DNA from: Merdicola sp905200315
GTDB taxonomy: Bacteria; Bacillota; Clostridia; TANB77; CAG-508
DNA: 42,542 bases
Direction of reading: 5' to 3'
Assembly: GCA_902461935.1 (NCBI GenBank)
Contig: CABPZP010000014.1
Span: 1-42,542 of the forward strand
Shown piece after piece: positions 6,535-15,220 of the stretch. The translations under genes and the position numbers were made by a program. Within the stretch, counting starts at the first letter, position 1. Each line of letters opens with the position of its first letter. The notes under the pieces are model-generated. The model had not been told where the DNA came from, did not search any database, and saw only the letters and a program-made list of their open reading frames with translations.

Positions 6535-7671
6535 TTAGTCTCCTAAACAAATTCCTATATCTCTTGCTGTTTTTACTAGGTCATGGTCCATTGTTACTAA
6601 TCGTACATTGCTTTCTGCTGTTCCACCTTGTACTGCTCCTATTTCTTTATTGTTTCCTACAACTTCTTCTAAAGTTACATAGTTTAGTTTTCCATCTTTC
6701 AATACTGTAAGAACTCCAAATTTTCCTTTCATTGCCAATTCCATTGCTTTTGCTCCATATTTTGTTGAAAGTACTCTATCGTATGAAGTTGGCGTTCCTC
6801 CTCTTTGCATATATCCTAATGTTGTATTTCTTGTTGTTATTCCTGTTAGTTCTTGTAAATCTTTTGCAACTTTTTCTCCTGCTCCTCCTAGTTGAACATT
6901 TATAACTCCTTTTCCACCATCACGTGTATTTTTTATACTTAGAGAACCTCCTTGTGGTACTGCTCCTTCTGCAACAACAATTACACTAAAGTTTTTACCC
7001 ATTTCTTTTCTTTTATTTATTGCTTCAACAACTTTGTTTATATCGTATGGAATTTCTGGAATTAATGCTACATCTGCTCCTCCTGCTATTGCAGATTCTA
7101 GTGCTATCCATCCTGCATATCTTCCCATAACTTCTAATACCATTATTCTATTATGTGTTTCTGCTGTTGTGTGTAATCTATCTATTGCGTCTGTTGCAAC
7201 AGTTACTGCTGTATTATATCCAAAGGTAATATCTGTGCATGCAACATCATTATCTATTGTTTTTGGAACTCCTATTACATTAATTCCTCTTACAGAAAAA
7301 TCTCTTGCAGATTTTTGAGTACTATCTCCTCCAAGTGTAAATAAACAATCAAATCCATCTTCTTTAATGTTTTGAACACATTTTTCAGATAAATCTTTAT
7401 ATACTGTTTCTCCATTTTCTTCTACTTTATAATTAAATACATTAGCATTTAAAGAAGAACCTATTATTGAACCACCTTTTTGTAATATTCCTGAAGCAGT
7501 ATTTGCAGTACTTAATTTTATATAATTATTTTTCAAAAGTCCATTATACCCATCAATAAATCCATAACATTCAATTCCATTATTTTCTGCTGTTTTTACT
7601 ATTGCTCTAATTACAGCATTAAACCCTGAAACATCTCCTCCATTTGCTAATATAGCTACTTTTTTAATCAT
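6535..7671 (-). CDS. pfkA: 6-phosphofructokinase (donor specificity uncertain: ATP or PPi)
   Basis: Phosphorylates fructose 6-phosphate, committing it to glycolysis. The 378 residues exceed the usual ~320 of ATP-dependent PfkA and fit the PPi/mixed-substrate group. Motifs: LANGGDVSGFNAVIR (N-terminal donor loop), TLGGDSTQKSA, VPKTIDND (catalytic Asp), VMGRYAGW, and LGYMQRGGTPTSYDR (sugar-phosphate binding). In E. coli numbering, position 104 is Ser (GGD-S-T) where ATP enzymes have Gly and PPi enzymes Asp. Position 124 is Lys (VP-K-TIDND), as in PPi and some group III ATP enzymes. The mixture makes the donor unclear. SD AGGAGG precedes the ATG, about 40 bp downstream of trmL. Confidence 0.92.
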   Translation of the reverse strand: MIKKVAILANGGDVSGFNAVIRAIVKTAENNGIECYGFIDGYNGLLKNNYIKLSTANTASGILQKGGSIIGSSLNANVFNYKVEENGETVYKDLSEKCVQNIKEDGFDCLFTLGGDSTQKSARDFSVRGINVIGVPKTIDNDVACTDITFGYNTAVTVATDAIDRLHTTAETHNRIMVLEVMGRYAGWIALESAIAGGADVALIPEIPYDINKVVEAINKRKEMGKNFSVIVVAEGAVPQGGSLSIKNTRDGGKGVINVQLGGAGEKVAKDLQELTGITTRNTTLGYMQRGGTPTSYDRVLSTKYGAKAMELAMKGKFGVLTVLKDGKLNYVTLEEVVGNNKEIGAVQGGTAESNVRLVTMDHDLVKTARDIGICLGD

Positions 7672-7712
7672 ATTTTTTACCTCCTAAATTTTATACTTTT
7701 GTGTTTTTATAA

Positions 7713-8216
7713 TTATTGTTCAATTAATCTATCGCTTATTTCTTTAAAGTTTTGAAAATTGTGTTGTCTTAATATTTCATATGCAATAATTGCAACTGAA
7801 TTAGATAAATTTAAGCATCTTATTCCATCTAACATTGGTATTCTTGCTGTTTTATCTAAGTACTGCTTCATAACATCTTCTGGTAATCCTTTTGTTTCTT
7901 TTCCAAATAAAACAAATACTTCATCCATATCTCCAAAATTTATATCTGCATAATTATGAGTTCCTTTTGAAGTTATAAAAAACATATTATTTTCTTCTGG
8001 TTTATATTTATTTAAAAACTCTTTAAAAGAAATGTGTTCTTCAATTTCCATCTTGTCCCAATAATCCAAACCAGCTCTTTTTAAATACTTGTCTGAAATT
8101 TGAAAACCATATGGTCTAACAAGATGAAGCTTAGCACCTGTTGCAGCACATGTTCTAACAATGTTACCAGTGTTTTGTGGAATTTCTGGCTCAACCAAAA
8201 CAATATTTAATTTCAT
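7713..8216 (-). CDS. trmL: tRNA (cytidine/uridine-2'-O-)-methyltransferase TrmL
   Basis: 167-residue SPOUT-class methyltransferase that modifies the wobble ribose of leucine tRNAs with S-adenosylmethionine. The motifs match TrmL/YibK: PEIPQNTGNIVRTCAATGAKLHLV near the N-terminus, LFGKETKGLP in the middle and RIPMLDGIRCLNLSNSVAI at the knot, followed by YEILRQ. The length agrees with the minimal TrmL form, which has no extra RNA-binding domain. SD AGGAGG precedes the ATG, and the gene has its own promoter. It probably heads a transcript with pfkA. Confidence 0.93.
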   Translation of the reverse strand: MKLNIVLVEPEIPQNTGNIVRTCAATGAKLHLVRPYGFQISDKYLKRAGLDYWDKMEIEEHISFKEFLNKYKPEENNMFFITSKGTHNYADINFGDMDEVFVLFGKETKGLPEDVMKQYLDKTARIPMLDGIRCLNLSNSVAIIAYEILRQHNFQNFKEISDRLIEQ

Positions 8217-8240
8217 TTATTATGCCTCCTATTTTAGCTA

Positions 8241-8268
8241 ATTATATCAATAAAAAAAAATAATGCAA
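8241..8268 (-). promoter_or_regulatory. Sigma-A promoter of trmL-pfkA
   Basis: On the minus strand TTGCAT (8263-8268), a 16-bp spacer and TATAAT (8241-8246). Confidence 0.6.
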
Positions 8269-8285
8269 TAGCAATTACATTATTT

Positions 8286-9092
8286 CTAATTCCCTGTACT
8301 TCTATATTTATTTAATGCCAAATTCCATAGTTTTACTGCAATTATCCATAAAAGTATAGCCACTATTGGCGATAAATAAATCATATATGTGTTTAATCCT
8401 AAATAACACATAGTTGGATAGTATGCAACAAATGCAAACGGTAAAATATATGTTAATATTATTTGTATAAATTTATTATATATTGATATTGGGTATTCTG
8501 TTAAAGTATGTATTCTATAAAATGACCATATTATCTCATTTGACCTATATGTCCAAAAAGATGCAATACTAAATATTGTCATTAATGCTCCAATTATTAG
8601 CGCCCCAATTATACTAAAAATCATTATTTTTGCAATTAATATAATTGTTATTTGAATATTTAATTTTTGCAACATAGAAATTGTTATACCAATTCCTAAA
8701 AACAAATCTGTTATTCCAGCAAAGTCTCTTGAAGAACCAATAATGGATATAAGTGGATGCACGGGTCTTAGTAAAATTTTATCAAATTCACCGTTTCGAA
8801 TATATTTTGGACCTATTTCATACATAGAATCAAAGCAAAAAGCAACAAAACCAATGGAAATTCTTGTAATTCCATATAATAATAAAATTTGATAAAAATT
8901 CCATCCGGATATATTTTCAGTATTATTAAATGCTATTAGCACAAATATTATACTCACAAGTTGAACTATTAATTCTGAAATAACACCAACTATACAATCA
9001 ATTCTATATATAAGTATTTCTTTTAATGAATTCTTTAAAAAAGAGAAGTATAAACTTAAATTATACATAATTTGCTTCATATTATCCTCCAT
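8286..9092 (-). CDS. ABC-2 type exporter permease subunit
   Basis: 268-residue integral membrane protein with about six hydrophobic segments and no ATP-binding motif. Fragments such as RNGEFDKILLRPVHPLI and the position behind another permease and an ATPase match the COG3694 half of an ABC-2 exporter. It overlaps the upstream permease by 11 nt, so translation is coupled. It should form the membrane channel as a heterodimer with the 9082-9873 product. The substrate is not known; related three-gene sets have been called drug or daunorubicin-type exporters, but nothing here proves that. Confidence 0.85.
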   Translation of the reverse strand: MEDNMKQIMYNLSLYFSFLKNSLKEILIYRIDCIVGVISELIVQLVSIIFVLIAFNNTENISGWNFYQILLLYGITRISIGFVAFCFDSMYEIGPKYIRNGEFDKILLRPVHPLISIIGSSRDFAGITDLFLGIGITISMLQKLNIQITIILIAKIMIFSIIGALIIGALMTIFSIASFWTYRSNEIIWSFYRIHTLTEYPISIYNKFIQIILTYILPFAFVAYYPTMCYLGLNTYMIYLSPIVAILLWIIAVKLWNLALNKYRSTGN

Positions 9093-9873
9093 TTACAGTT
9101 ACATTTTTTATTGCATGATTAAAGAAAATTTTCGCAATACTGTATAGTGCTATCCCCCATATAATTTGCTTTACAATTATCATTATAATTTCATTTGTAG
9201 AAAAATTTCCAAGCCATATATTTATTGGTGTATAAATTAATTCTTTAAACGGCAATATTTTTGATAAGTTTTGGAACCAATTAGGAAATAATGTTATTGG
9301 TGCAATAATACCTGAAAATATTTGTATTATAGCCTTTCTTAATACTTGCATTCCCCATATTGAATTTGTATAAAAACCTATTGTACCTACAATTACTTGT
9401 AAAGAAAAAGTTATAGGTACACCCAAAACAATTATTAACATACATAATAAGAAATCCATTACATTATCAGGTAATACTAATTTCCAAAATAATGAACATA
9501 AAATAAATGTAGCAACACCTACAACTGTTGCAAAAAGCAATTCTCCAATATTTATTCCAAAATAATATTTAAAATATGAAATTGGGTTTAGTAATTCTTT
9601 ATTTATTTGACCACTTTTTATATTTTCACCCATTGTTTCATTTACTCCCCAAGTTGCAAATGAACTGAAGGTAATTACTAAAATATAATATGTAATCATT
9701 TGTTGCAAGTTATATCCTCCAGCATTACCAGTTTGCTTATATATAGCCTGCCATACGAAAATATATACCATTACCTCAATTATTCTATTGAGTGTAAATA
9801 AATAAAAATTTGATTTATATATATTGTATTGATTAAACTGCATTTTTGCAAGTTGCGTCATTATTTTTAACAT
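9082..9873 (-). CDS. ABC-2 type exporter permease subunit
   Basis: 263-residue polytopic membrane protein with about six hydrophobic segments. The N-terminus FNQYNIYKSNFYLFTLNRI and the cytosolic loop ENIKSGQINKELLNPISYFKYYF match COG4587-type permeases, which always sit beside a COG3694-type permease and a COG4586-type ATPase. It overlaps the ATPase gene by 7 nt and the second permease by 11 nt, so the three form one translationally coupled operon. It is the likely heterodimer partner of the 8286-9092 product. The exported substrate is unknown. Confidence 0.85.
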   Translation of the reverse strand: MLKIMTQLAKMQFNQYNIYKSNFYLFTLNRIIEVMVYIFVWQAIYKQTGNAGGYNLQQMITYYILVITFSSFATWGVNETMGENIKSGQINKELLNPISYFKYYFGINIGELLFATVVGVATFILCSLFWKLVLPDNVMDFLLCMLIIVLGVPITFSLQVIVGTIGFYTNSIWGMQVLRKAIIQIFSGIIAPITLFPNWFQNLSKILPFKELIYTPINIWLGNFSTNEIIMIIVKQIIWGIALYSIAKIFFNHAIKNVTVNGG

Positions 9874-10859
9874 TTGTGTGCTCCTTTATATATTTCTTTT
9901 AATATATCTTCTAATTCTGCTTCTTTCATATGAACATCTTCAATTTCACAATATTTTGATATTTCATCCATAACTGTTAAAATAGTAATCTTTTCATGTA
10001 AAAACTTTAGTTTTATACTATTTTCTTTTTCTTCTATAATCTTTAAATTTTCATTTTTTAAATCATTCTTTATAATGCTTTTCTTATTTTTCACAATCAA
10101 TTCTGCTGTTATATATTTTCCATATTTATCTTTGAATTTTTGTTTTTCTCCGTCATAAATTATTTTTCCTTTGTCTAAAAGTATTATTCTATCACAAACA
10201 TCTTCGATATCTTTCAAATCGTGAGTTGTAAGTATTACTGTTGTTTTATTTTCTTCATTAATTTCTTTTATAAATTTTCTTATTTTTTCTTTAACAAAAA
10301 CATCTAATCCAATTGTTGGCTCATCTAAATATACAATTTTTGGATTATGTAAAAAGGTAGCAGCAATTTCGCATCTCATTTTTTGCCCTAAGCTTAAATT
10401 TTTTACCTGTTTTTCCAATAACTCATCTAACTCAAGTAGTTTTGTAAATTTTTTAAGATTTTTTCTGTATTCACTCTCGGTCATATTATACATTTTTTTA
10501 ATTAATCTGAAAGATTCTATTACAGGCAAGTCCCACCACAATTGTGTTTTTTGTCCAAAAACTGCTCCAATATTTTTATTATTTCTTATTCGTTCTTTAT
10601 ATGGTATTATTCCATTTACAGTTACCTTTCCTGATGTAGGAGTAAGTAAACCTGTAAGCATTTTTATTGTAGTTGACTTTCCTGCACCGTTTTCTCCTAT
10701 ATATCCAACAAGTTCTCCTTCTTTAATCTCAAAATTAATTCCCTTTACAGCCATAAATTCCTTATATTTTGGATGAAATAAATTTTTAAAATAACCTATT
10801 AATCCTTCTTCTTTTTCTATAATTTTATATGTTTTAACTAAATTCTCTACTTTAATCAT
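9867..10859 (-). CDS. ABC transporter ATP-binding protein (ABC-2 exporter, COG4586-like)
   Basis: 330-residue nucleotide-binding subunit. Walker A GENGAGKST, signature LSLGQKMRCE, Walker B IVYLDEPTIGLD and the H-loop TTHD are intact, so the ATPase should be active. The extended N-terminus (KNLFHPKYKEFMAVKGINFEI) and the ~100-residue charged C-terminal extension after the core fit the COG4586 group. It powers the two downstream permeases. It has its own promoter after spoIIIAH, so it is probably not part of the sporulation operon. SD is modest (ATGGAGC upstream of ATG). Confidence 0.9.
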   Translation of the reverse strand: MIKVENLVKTYKIIEKEEGLIGYFKNLFHPKYKEFMAVKGINFEIKEGELVGYIGENGAGKSTTIKMLTGLLTPTSGKVTVNGIIPYKERIRNNKNIGAVFGQKTQLWWDLPVIESFRLIKKMYNMTESEYRKNLKKFTKLLELDELLEKQVKNLSLGQKMRCEIAATFLHNPKIVYLDEPTIGLDVFVKEKIRKFIKEINEENKTTVILTTHDLKDIEDVCDRIILLDKGKIIYDGEKQKFKDKYGKYITAELIVKNKKSIIKNDLKNENLKIIEEKENSIKLKFLHEKITILTVMDEISKYCEIEDVHMKEAELEDILKEIYKGAHKC

Positions 10860-10900
10860 TAATTTTGCTCCATTTATTTTATATTAATTAATTCGAATTA

Positions 10901-10929
10901 TTTATAGCATAAATTTACTTTTTTAGCAA
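10901..10929 (-). promoter_or_regulatory. Candidate sigma-A promoter of the ABC exporter operon
   Basis: On the minus strand TTGCTA (10924-10929), a 17-bp spacer and TATAAA (10901-10906), in the 77-bp gap after spoIIIAH. Confidence 0.5.
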
Positions 10930-10936
10930 CAATTTC

Positions 10937-11617
10937 TTATTTTGTACTTATATGTATATTTGATATTTCTGTGGTTAATTCTCTTGAAATTATGTTTTGT
11001 ATTTGTGCTATTTGATTTTGTTCTAGTTTTTCTGCTTTTACAACTACACTTACACTGTCATCGTTTACAAATATTACTGCATCTTCAAATCCTTTTGTTT
11101 TTATTAAGTTTTCTGCTATCATTATTGCATTTTTCTTATTGTTTATATTTGCTATTTCTTGTGATGATATTGATTTTTGTGTTTCTGGTATTGCTGTATT
11201 TTCTAATATTTTTTGATATGTTTCTAACATTTGTGAATACATATTTTCTCTTTGTAGTTTTGAACTTGTAAAATAGTCTTCTTCTCCATTTGAATTTGTT
11301 TCTACAGTATTATTTTCACTGGTGTTATTAGCTGTGTTATTATTTTCATTTGCAGTGTTTTCTTCTTTTGTATTTACGTTGTTTGTGTCTTCACTACTAT
11401 TGTTTGCCATTGTTTCTTTTATATTGTTTTCTTCTCCTACCACAAGTTCACTATCTACTAATTTTGCATCTCCTATTCCTGCATAATCGTATCCTTCTTC
11501 TGTTTTTCTGTTTGCTACTTCTTCTGATATTTGTGATGAATAGTTCAAATATCCAGCTGCAATAAGCATTAGTGCAACTACAGATATAATAATTTGATTT
11601 TTCTTAAATATTCTCAT
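10937..11617 (-). CDS. spoIIIAH: Stage III sporulation protein AH
   Basis: 226 residues; last gene of the spoIIIA operon. It has an N-terminal membrane anchor (IIISVVALMLIAAGYL), a long low-complexity Asn/Thr/Glu linker (about 70-120), then the conserved ring-forming domain: a helical LQRENMYSQMLETYQKIL segment, the SQEIANINNKKNAIMIAENLIKTKGFEDAVIFV core and a C-terminal strand region. In B. subtilis SpoIIIAH sits in the mother-cell engulfing membrane and pairs with forespore SpoIIQ to form the feeding-tube channel. No spoIIQ is visible in this window. The gene starts 15 nt after spoIIIAG. Confidence 0.92.
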   Translation of the reverse strand: MRIFKKNQIIISVVALMLIAAGYLNYSSQISEEVANRKTEEGYDYAGIGDAKLVDSELVVGEENNIKETMANNSSEDTNNVNTKEENTANENNNTANNTSENNTVETNSNGEEDYFTSSKLQRENMYSQMLETYQKILENTAIPETQKSISSQEIANINNKKNAIMIAENLIKTKGFEDAVIFVNDDSVSVVVKAEKLEQNQIAQIQNIISRELTTEISNIHISTK

Positions 11618-11632
11618 TATTAATTCCTCCCT

Positions 11633-12253
11633 TTAAACTTTTAACTTAAACACTTGTATTTTATGTGTTGCAAGTCCTGTTGCCGCTTCCACAGCTTGAA
11701 TAATTTGTGTTTTTACATTTGCATTTTCTCCTCCTTCTGCAGTAATTATTGCTCCTTCTATTTTGGGTGAAACAGTTTTTTGAGTTATAATGCTTTTTTC
11801 TCCACTACTATTTTCTTGCATTATTGCAGATTTCTGTGTATTTGTATCTGTTGTAGTTCTCTTTCCTCCAGAAGTATCCGCTTCCTCTGTTGTTGTTTCA
11901 CTTTTGGTCTCATCGTATAATGGAACTAGTTCACTACTTTCTGAATATGTAAGCAATACAGAAACTTTTCCTACACCATCTATATTACTTAAAATTCTTT
12001 CTAAATTAGATTGCAAATCTGTTGTATTTTCTGAATTAGAGTTATTTTCTTGTGTAGCTAATTGTTTTCCTGTTGTAGTATTTTGCCTAGTTTGTGTTTC
12101 ATCTTCTTTTTTATCTCCATTCCAAATTTTATTAACAGCTATACAAGTAATTATAAGAATTATTAGCAGTATAACCATATTTTCCATTTTCTTCTTGCTT
12201 TCTTTACCCTCTGCTGAATACAATTCTTTTATTTTGCTAGGAATTTTCTTCAT
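11633..12253 (-). CDS. spoIIIAG: Stage III sporulation protein AG
   Basis: 206 residues. One N-terminal transmembrane helix (NMVILLIILIITCIAV) precedes a low-complexity Asn/Thr/Gln linker and the ring-building core beginning LQSNLERILSNIDGVGKVSVLLTYSES. The tail ANVKTQIIQAVEAATGLATHKIQVFKL is typical of the family, which forms a large multimeric ring in the mother-cell membrane of the SpoIIIA-SpoIIQ channel. Between the core halves lies a long Ser/Thr/Gly insertion (about 120-160). SD AGGAGG-like sequence precedes the ATG, 23 nt from spoIIIAF. Confidence 0.92.
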   Translation of the reverse strand: MKKIPSKIKELYSAEGKESKKKMENMVILLIILIITCIAVNKIWNGDKKEDETQTRQNTTTGKQLATQENNSNSENTTDLQSNLERILSNIDGVGKVSVLLTYSESSELVPLYDETKSETTTEEADTSGGKRTTTDTNTQKSAIMQENSSGEKSIITQKTVSPKIEGAIITAEGGENANVKTQIIQAVEAATGLATHKIQVFKLKV

Positions 12254-12276
12254 TTGTAAAACCTCCTTATTTTATG

Positions 12277-12864
12277 CTAATCAACCTCTATATTTTCTTT
12301 TTTTATACTATATGTTTCTGACAAATAGTTTTTAATTTCTTGTTTTTCCATAGATGTTAAATTGTTTTGTTTTACTTCGTTTGTATTGTTTGAAATCTTT
12401 ATTTCTATTTTATTAACAGCTTGTATATTTGAATTATTGTTATTTTCTTCTCTTTCTAAACTTATTTTCAAACTATTAATAGTTCCATACGATTCTTCAT
12501 TTTTTAACTCTATATTCGCATCTAAACTATTAACTTTATAACCTTTTTGTTTCATTCTATTTTTTATATCTGCTTTAATACTTGAAGTATATGTATTATC
12601 CAAATTTTTATCTATTACATTTGCACTTGCAGTAGTGGTACTTTCCACATTAAAGTAATTTTCATATTTAGATACATCTATTGTAGAGTTTCCTCCACTT
12701 ATTTTAGATATTATTGGCGATATAATTGTAAATAATATGTATAATCCTATTACAGTTTTTATGTACTTTTTATTATTTCCTTCTGGCAAAATCATTTGTA
12801 TTATTGTAGAAACTATAACTGCTAGAATAATAGATTTTGCCCAAGTTGACATTGCATTTATCAC
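12277..12864 (-). CDS. spoIIIAF: Stage III sporulation protein AF
   Basis: 195 residues. Two N-terminal membrane helices (WAKSIILAVIVSTIIQMILP and YIKTVIGLYILFTIISPII) are joined by the conserved EGNNKKYIK turn. They are followed by a soluble domain ending in KQEIKNYLSETYSIKKENIEV, which matches the ring-building-motif region of SpoIIIAF. It is a component of the mother-cell SpoIIIA secretion-like complex. It lies between spoIIIAE and spoIIIAG in the usual order, with short gaps. Confidence 0.9.
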   Translation of the reverse strand: MINAMSTWAKSIILAVIVSTIIQMILPEGNNKKYIKTVIGLYILFTIISPIISKISGGNSTIDVSKYENYFNVESTTTASANVIDKNLDNTYTSSIKADIKNRMKQKGYKVNSLDANIELKNEESYGTINSLKISLEREENNNNSNIQAVNKIEIKISNNTNEVKQNNLTSMEKQEIKNYLSETYSIKKENIEVD

Positions 12865-12880
12865 ATTATTTTTCCTCCGT

Positions 12881-14050
12881 TTATCTATACATCATTCCGC
12901 TATTAGAAATTTTAATAACTAATGTTGTTCCAATTATCAGCATTACAGCTATTGCACTCATAATTCCTAATAACAATTTGAAAGTTTCTCCCATTTCGTC
13001 TAATAGCTTTACTATTTTTGCATCTGCTATTGGTTGACTTATTGCTGCCACCAGATGATATGAAAGTGTTAAAATTGTAAGTTTTATAATAGGACCTATA
13101 CATATTGCAATTATTACAATTATTCCTACAATTCCAACGGCATTCTTAAGTATATTTGAGCAACCTATAACTGTGTCTACTGTATCACCTAATATTTTAC
13201 CTACAACAGGTATTAAATTACTTACTGCTGCTTTAGTAGTTTTTGCAGTTATTCCATCCACACTACTTGTTAAGCTTCCATCTATTGAAACTACAGATAC
13301 AAAAAGTGTAAGTGTTATTCCTAAAAGCCAAACTATGCTAGATTTCATAAATTTAGATATTTTATCTATATGTACTTCTTCTGATACTTTTGAAACAATT
13401 CCAATTGCTGTTGAAATTAATACCATTGGTATTATAAAAACTTCTAGCATATTTGATATAAAGTTTATTAAAAAAAGTATTATTGGCTCTATTACACCTG
13501 CCGAAGTTATACTTCCTGTGGTTAAAAGTAAAGTCATTAGCAAAGGCACAAGTGTTTGACCATAGCCCAACATATTTTGTATAGATTGTTTTGTAAGTGA
13601 TATAATATCTGCAAAGTTACTCATTATTAATGTTACTATTAATATGTATTGCACATAATATGTAATTGTTGAAATGCTTTTGTTTTCTAGTCCATCGCTA
13701 ATACTTTTAAGAATACTATGTATTATAATTATTATTAAAATACTTCCTAAAATTTTTATTGTTGATTTAATTTCTTTTCCAAATAGATTTACTATTTTTT
13801 TGAAAAATGTGTCATTGTTTATATTTCCAGATATAGCAGACTGTAAAAGTTCTCCTATATCTATGTCTTCCATAAATTCTCTCGAATATTCTTTACTTTT
13901 TGTTATAAAATTGCTTACATTTAGCTCATCTATTTGGCTTGATATAATATCTTCTGTATTTATTTCTACATTTTCTGTTTCGTCTGTTGCATATACACTT
14001 GGTATTTCTAAAAGCAATGCTACTGCTAGTATTAATAATATTTTTTTCAT
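12881..14050 (-). CDS. spoIIIAE: Stage III sporulation protein AE
   Basis: 389 residues, close to the B. subtilis length. A signal peptide (MKKILLILAVALLLEIPSVYA) is followed by a short soluble segment and eight or so hydrophobic segments. Diagnostic stretches are SDGLENKSISTITYYVQYILIV, TLVPLLMTLLLTTGSITSAG and AAVSNLIPVVGKILGDTVDTVIGCSNILKNAVGIVG. It is the polytopic channel-like component of the SpoIIIA complex needed for forespore gene expression. It follows spoIIIAD and precedes spoIIIAF. Confidence 0.95.
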   Translation of the reverse strand: MKKILLILAVALLLEIPSVYATDETENVEINTEDIISSQIDELNVSNFITKSKEYSREFMEDIDIGELLQSAISGNINNDTFFKKIVNLFGKEIKSTIKILGSILIIIIIHSILKSISDGLENKSISTITYYVQYILIVTLIMSNFADIISLTKQSIQNMLGYGQTLVPLLMTLLLTTGSITSAGVIEPIILFLINFISNMLEVFIIPMVLISTAIGIVSKVSEEVHIDKISKFMKSSIVWLLGITLTLFVSVVSIDGSLTSSVDGITAKTTKAAVSNLIPVVGKILGDTVDTVIGCSNILKNAVGIVGIIVIIAICIGPIIKLTILTLSYHLVAAISQPIADAKIVKLLDEMGETFKLLLGIMSAIAVMLIIGTTLVIKISNSGMMYR

Positions 14051-14085
14051 ATGTATACCTCTTTTTTAGAAATGTATTCTTTTGT

Positions 14086-14473
14086 TTAAGGTAAAATTTT
14101 TATTATTGTTTCTAATAGGCTTGAAATTATAGGAATTGATACAGAAATTATCATAATTTTTCCTCCTAAATCTACCTTGCTTGCTATTGAATTTTCTCCA
14201 GAATCTTTGCACACACTTACTGCAAATTCTGTTAAAAGTGCTATTCCTGTTATTTTTAATAAAATTCCGAGAAATTGACTATTAATGCTTGCTTTGTTAG
14301 AAAAATCTGATAGAAGTTTTATTATTCCAGCTAATTGTCCAGATATCATAAAAAATATTATTACTCCTACCATTAAAGAAACATACAATGTAAATTCTGG
14401 TTTATATTGTCTTAGTATAATTATAATAATTAGCCCTATTAAACCGAATTCCTATTATTTTTATAATATCCAT
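14086..14473 (-). CDS. spoIIIAD: Stage III sporulation protein AD, single-base frameshift near the start
   Basis: The intact frame covers only 100 residues (start 14388), beginning YVSLMVGVIIFFMISGQLAG. That is about 29 residues short of normal SpoIIIAD. Upstream, an ATG at 14473 behind AGAGAGGA reads MDIIKIIGI and then shifts out of frame. Dropping one base in the CGAATT stretch (14445-14450) restores GIGLIGLIIIIILRQYKPEF joined to the main frame, giving a normal length of about 128. The span is 388 nt, one more than 129 codons. It is a small membrane protein with three or four helices. The extra base is either an assembly error or a mutation that would impair sporulation. Confidence 0.85.
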
Positions 14474-14487
14474 ATATAATTCCTCTC

Positions 14488-14682
14488 TTATAAATTAAAC
14501 ATTGTTCGCACAGCATCAAACAGGCCACTTATTTGTTTTATTACCATTGTTAAAACTATTACAAGCCCTGCTAAGGTTGTCATCATTGCTTGGTCTTCTC
14601 TTCCTGCTCTTACTAACACTTGATGAAGTACTGCAACTAAAATTCCTACTGCAGCTATTTTAAAAAGTAATTCAATATTCAT
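14488..14682 (-). CDS. spoIIIAC: Stage III sporulation protein AC
   Basis: 64-residue hydrophobic protein with two membrane helices. The sequence VGILVAVLHQVLVRAGREDQAMMTTLAGLVIVLTMV is the family's hallmark, and it is close in length to B. subtilis SpoIIIAC (68). It lies 27 bp after spoIIIAB and 14 bp before the rescued spoIIIAD start, so it is co-transcribed. It is a membrane component of the SpoIIIA mother-cell complex. Confidence 0.95.
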   Translation of the reverse strand: MNIELLFKIAAVGILVAVLHQVLVRAGREDQAMMTTLAGLVIVLTMVIKQISGLFDAVRTMFNL

Positions 14683-14709
14683 AGGTATAACTTCCTTTCT
14701 TTTGTTTTA

Positions 14710-15219
14710 TTAAGCTAGTAATATAACTATTGCTAGTCCTATTGTCATTCCTAATGTTTTATATAGTTTTTCGTTTTTTTGTCTTTCTTGTTCTGCATAT
14801 TCTATTTGTTTTTTCAAAAAACTTTTGGTTAGCTCTATTTCACTAACTTGTCCTTCTAAATTTGTTTTACCGAGAAGTTTTGACAATCCTTTTAATATGT
14901 TTTTATCTTCTTCGTTTATTTCTAAATTGCTTTCTTCTATGGAGTTTAGCCATGCAGTGCCTGCTTCTGTATTTTTCATCTTTTGGCTTGAATCATAAAA
15001 TAAATTTGAAACATTTTTATATGTATTTTTTGATATTTCTTCAAATATATCTGGTATAGGTTCATATGTATATTTTATTTTTGTTAGAAATATGTTTAGT
15101 GCCGAATTTAATTCTTTAAGTGTTTTTACTCTATTTGAATATTTTTTTGAAAACATTATTCCTAGACTTAAACTTGTACCAAATATAGTTAGTAAAATTA
15201 ATGTTTTAATAATAAACAT
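14710..15219 (-). CDS. spoIIIAB: Stage III sporulation protein AB
   Basis: 169 residues, near the family length of 171. An N-terminal helix (LILLTIFGTSLSLGIMFS) precedes a soluble helical domain with KYSNRVKTLKELNSALNIFLTKIKYTYEPIPDIFEEIS. The C-terminus returns to the membrane (KTLGMTIGLAIVILL). The fold resembles GspF-type proteins of type II secretion, supporting the view of SpoIIIA as a secretion-like machine. Its SD AAGGAG is contained in a 10-bp inverted repeat (see 15221-15266). Unusually, it is separated from spoIIIAA by another gene. Confidence 0.93.
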   Translation of the reverse strand: MFIIKTLILLTIFGTSLSLGIMFSKKYSNRVKTLKELNSALNIFLTKIKYTYEPIPDIFEEISKNTYKNVSNLFYDSSQKMKNTEAGTAWLNSIEESNLEINEEDKNILKGLSKLLGKTNLEGQVSEIELTKSFLKKQIEYAEQERQKNEKLYKTLGMTIGLAIVILLA

Positions 15220-15220
15220 A

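Noticed and set aside
11790..12335. 181-codon plus-strand frame
   Set aside because: Antisense to spoIIIAG and spoIIIAF, with no SD; an artefact of low-complexity AT-rich coding DNA.
12912..13103. 63-codon minus-strand frame inside spoIIIAE
   Set aside because: It is in another frame of a well-conserved gene and has no SD.
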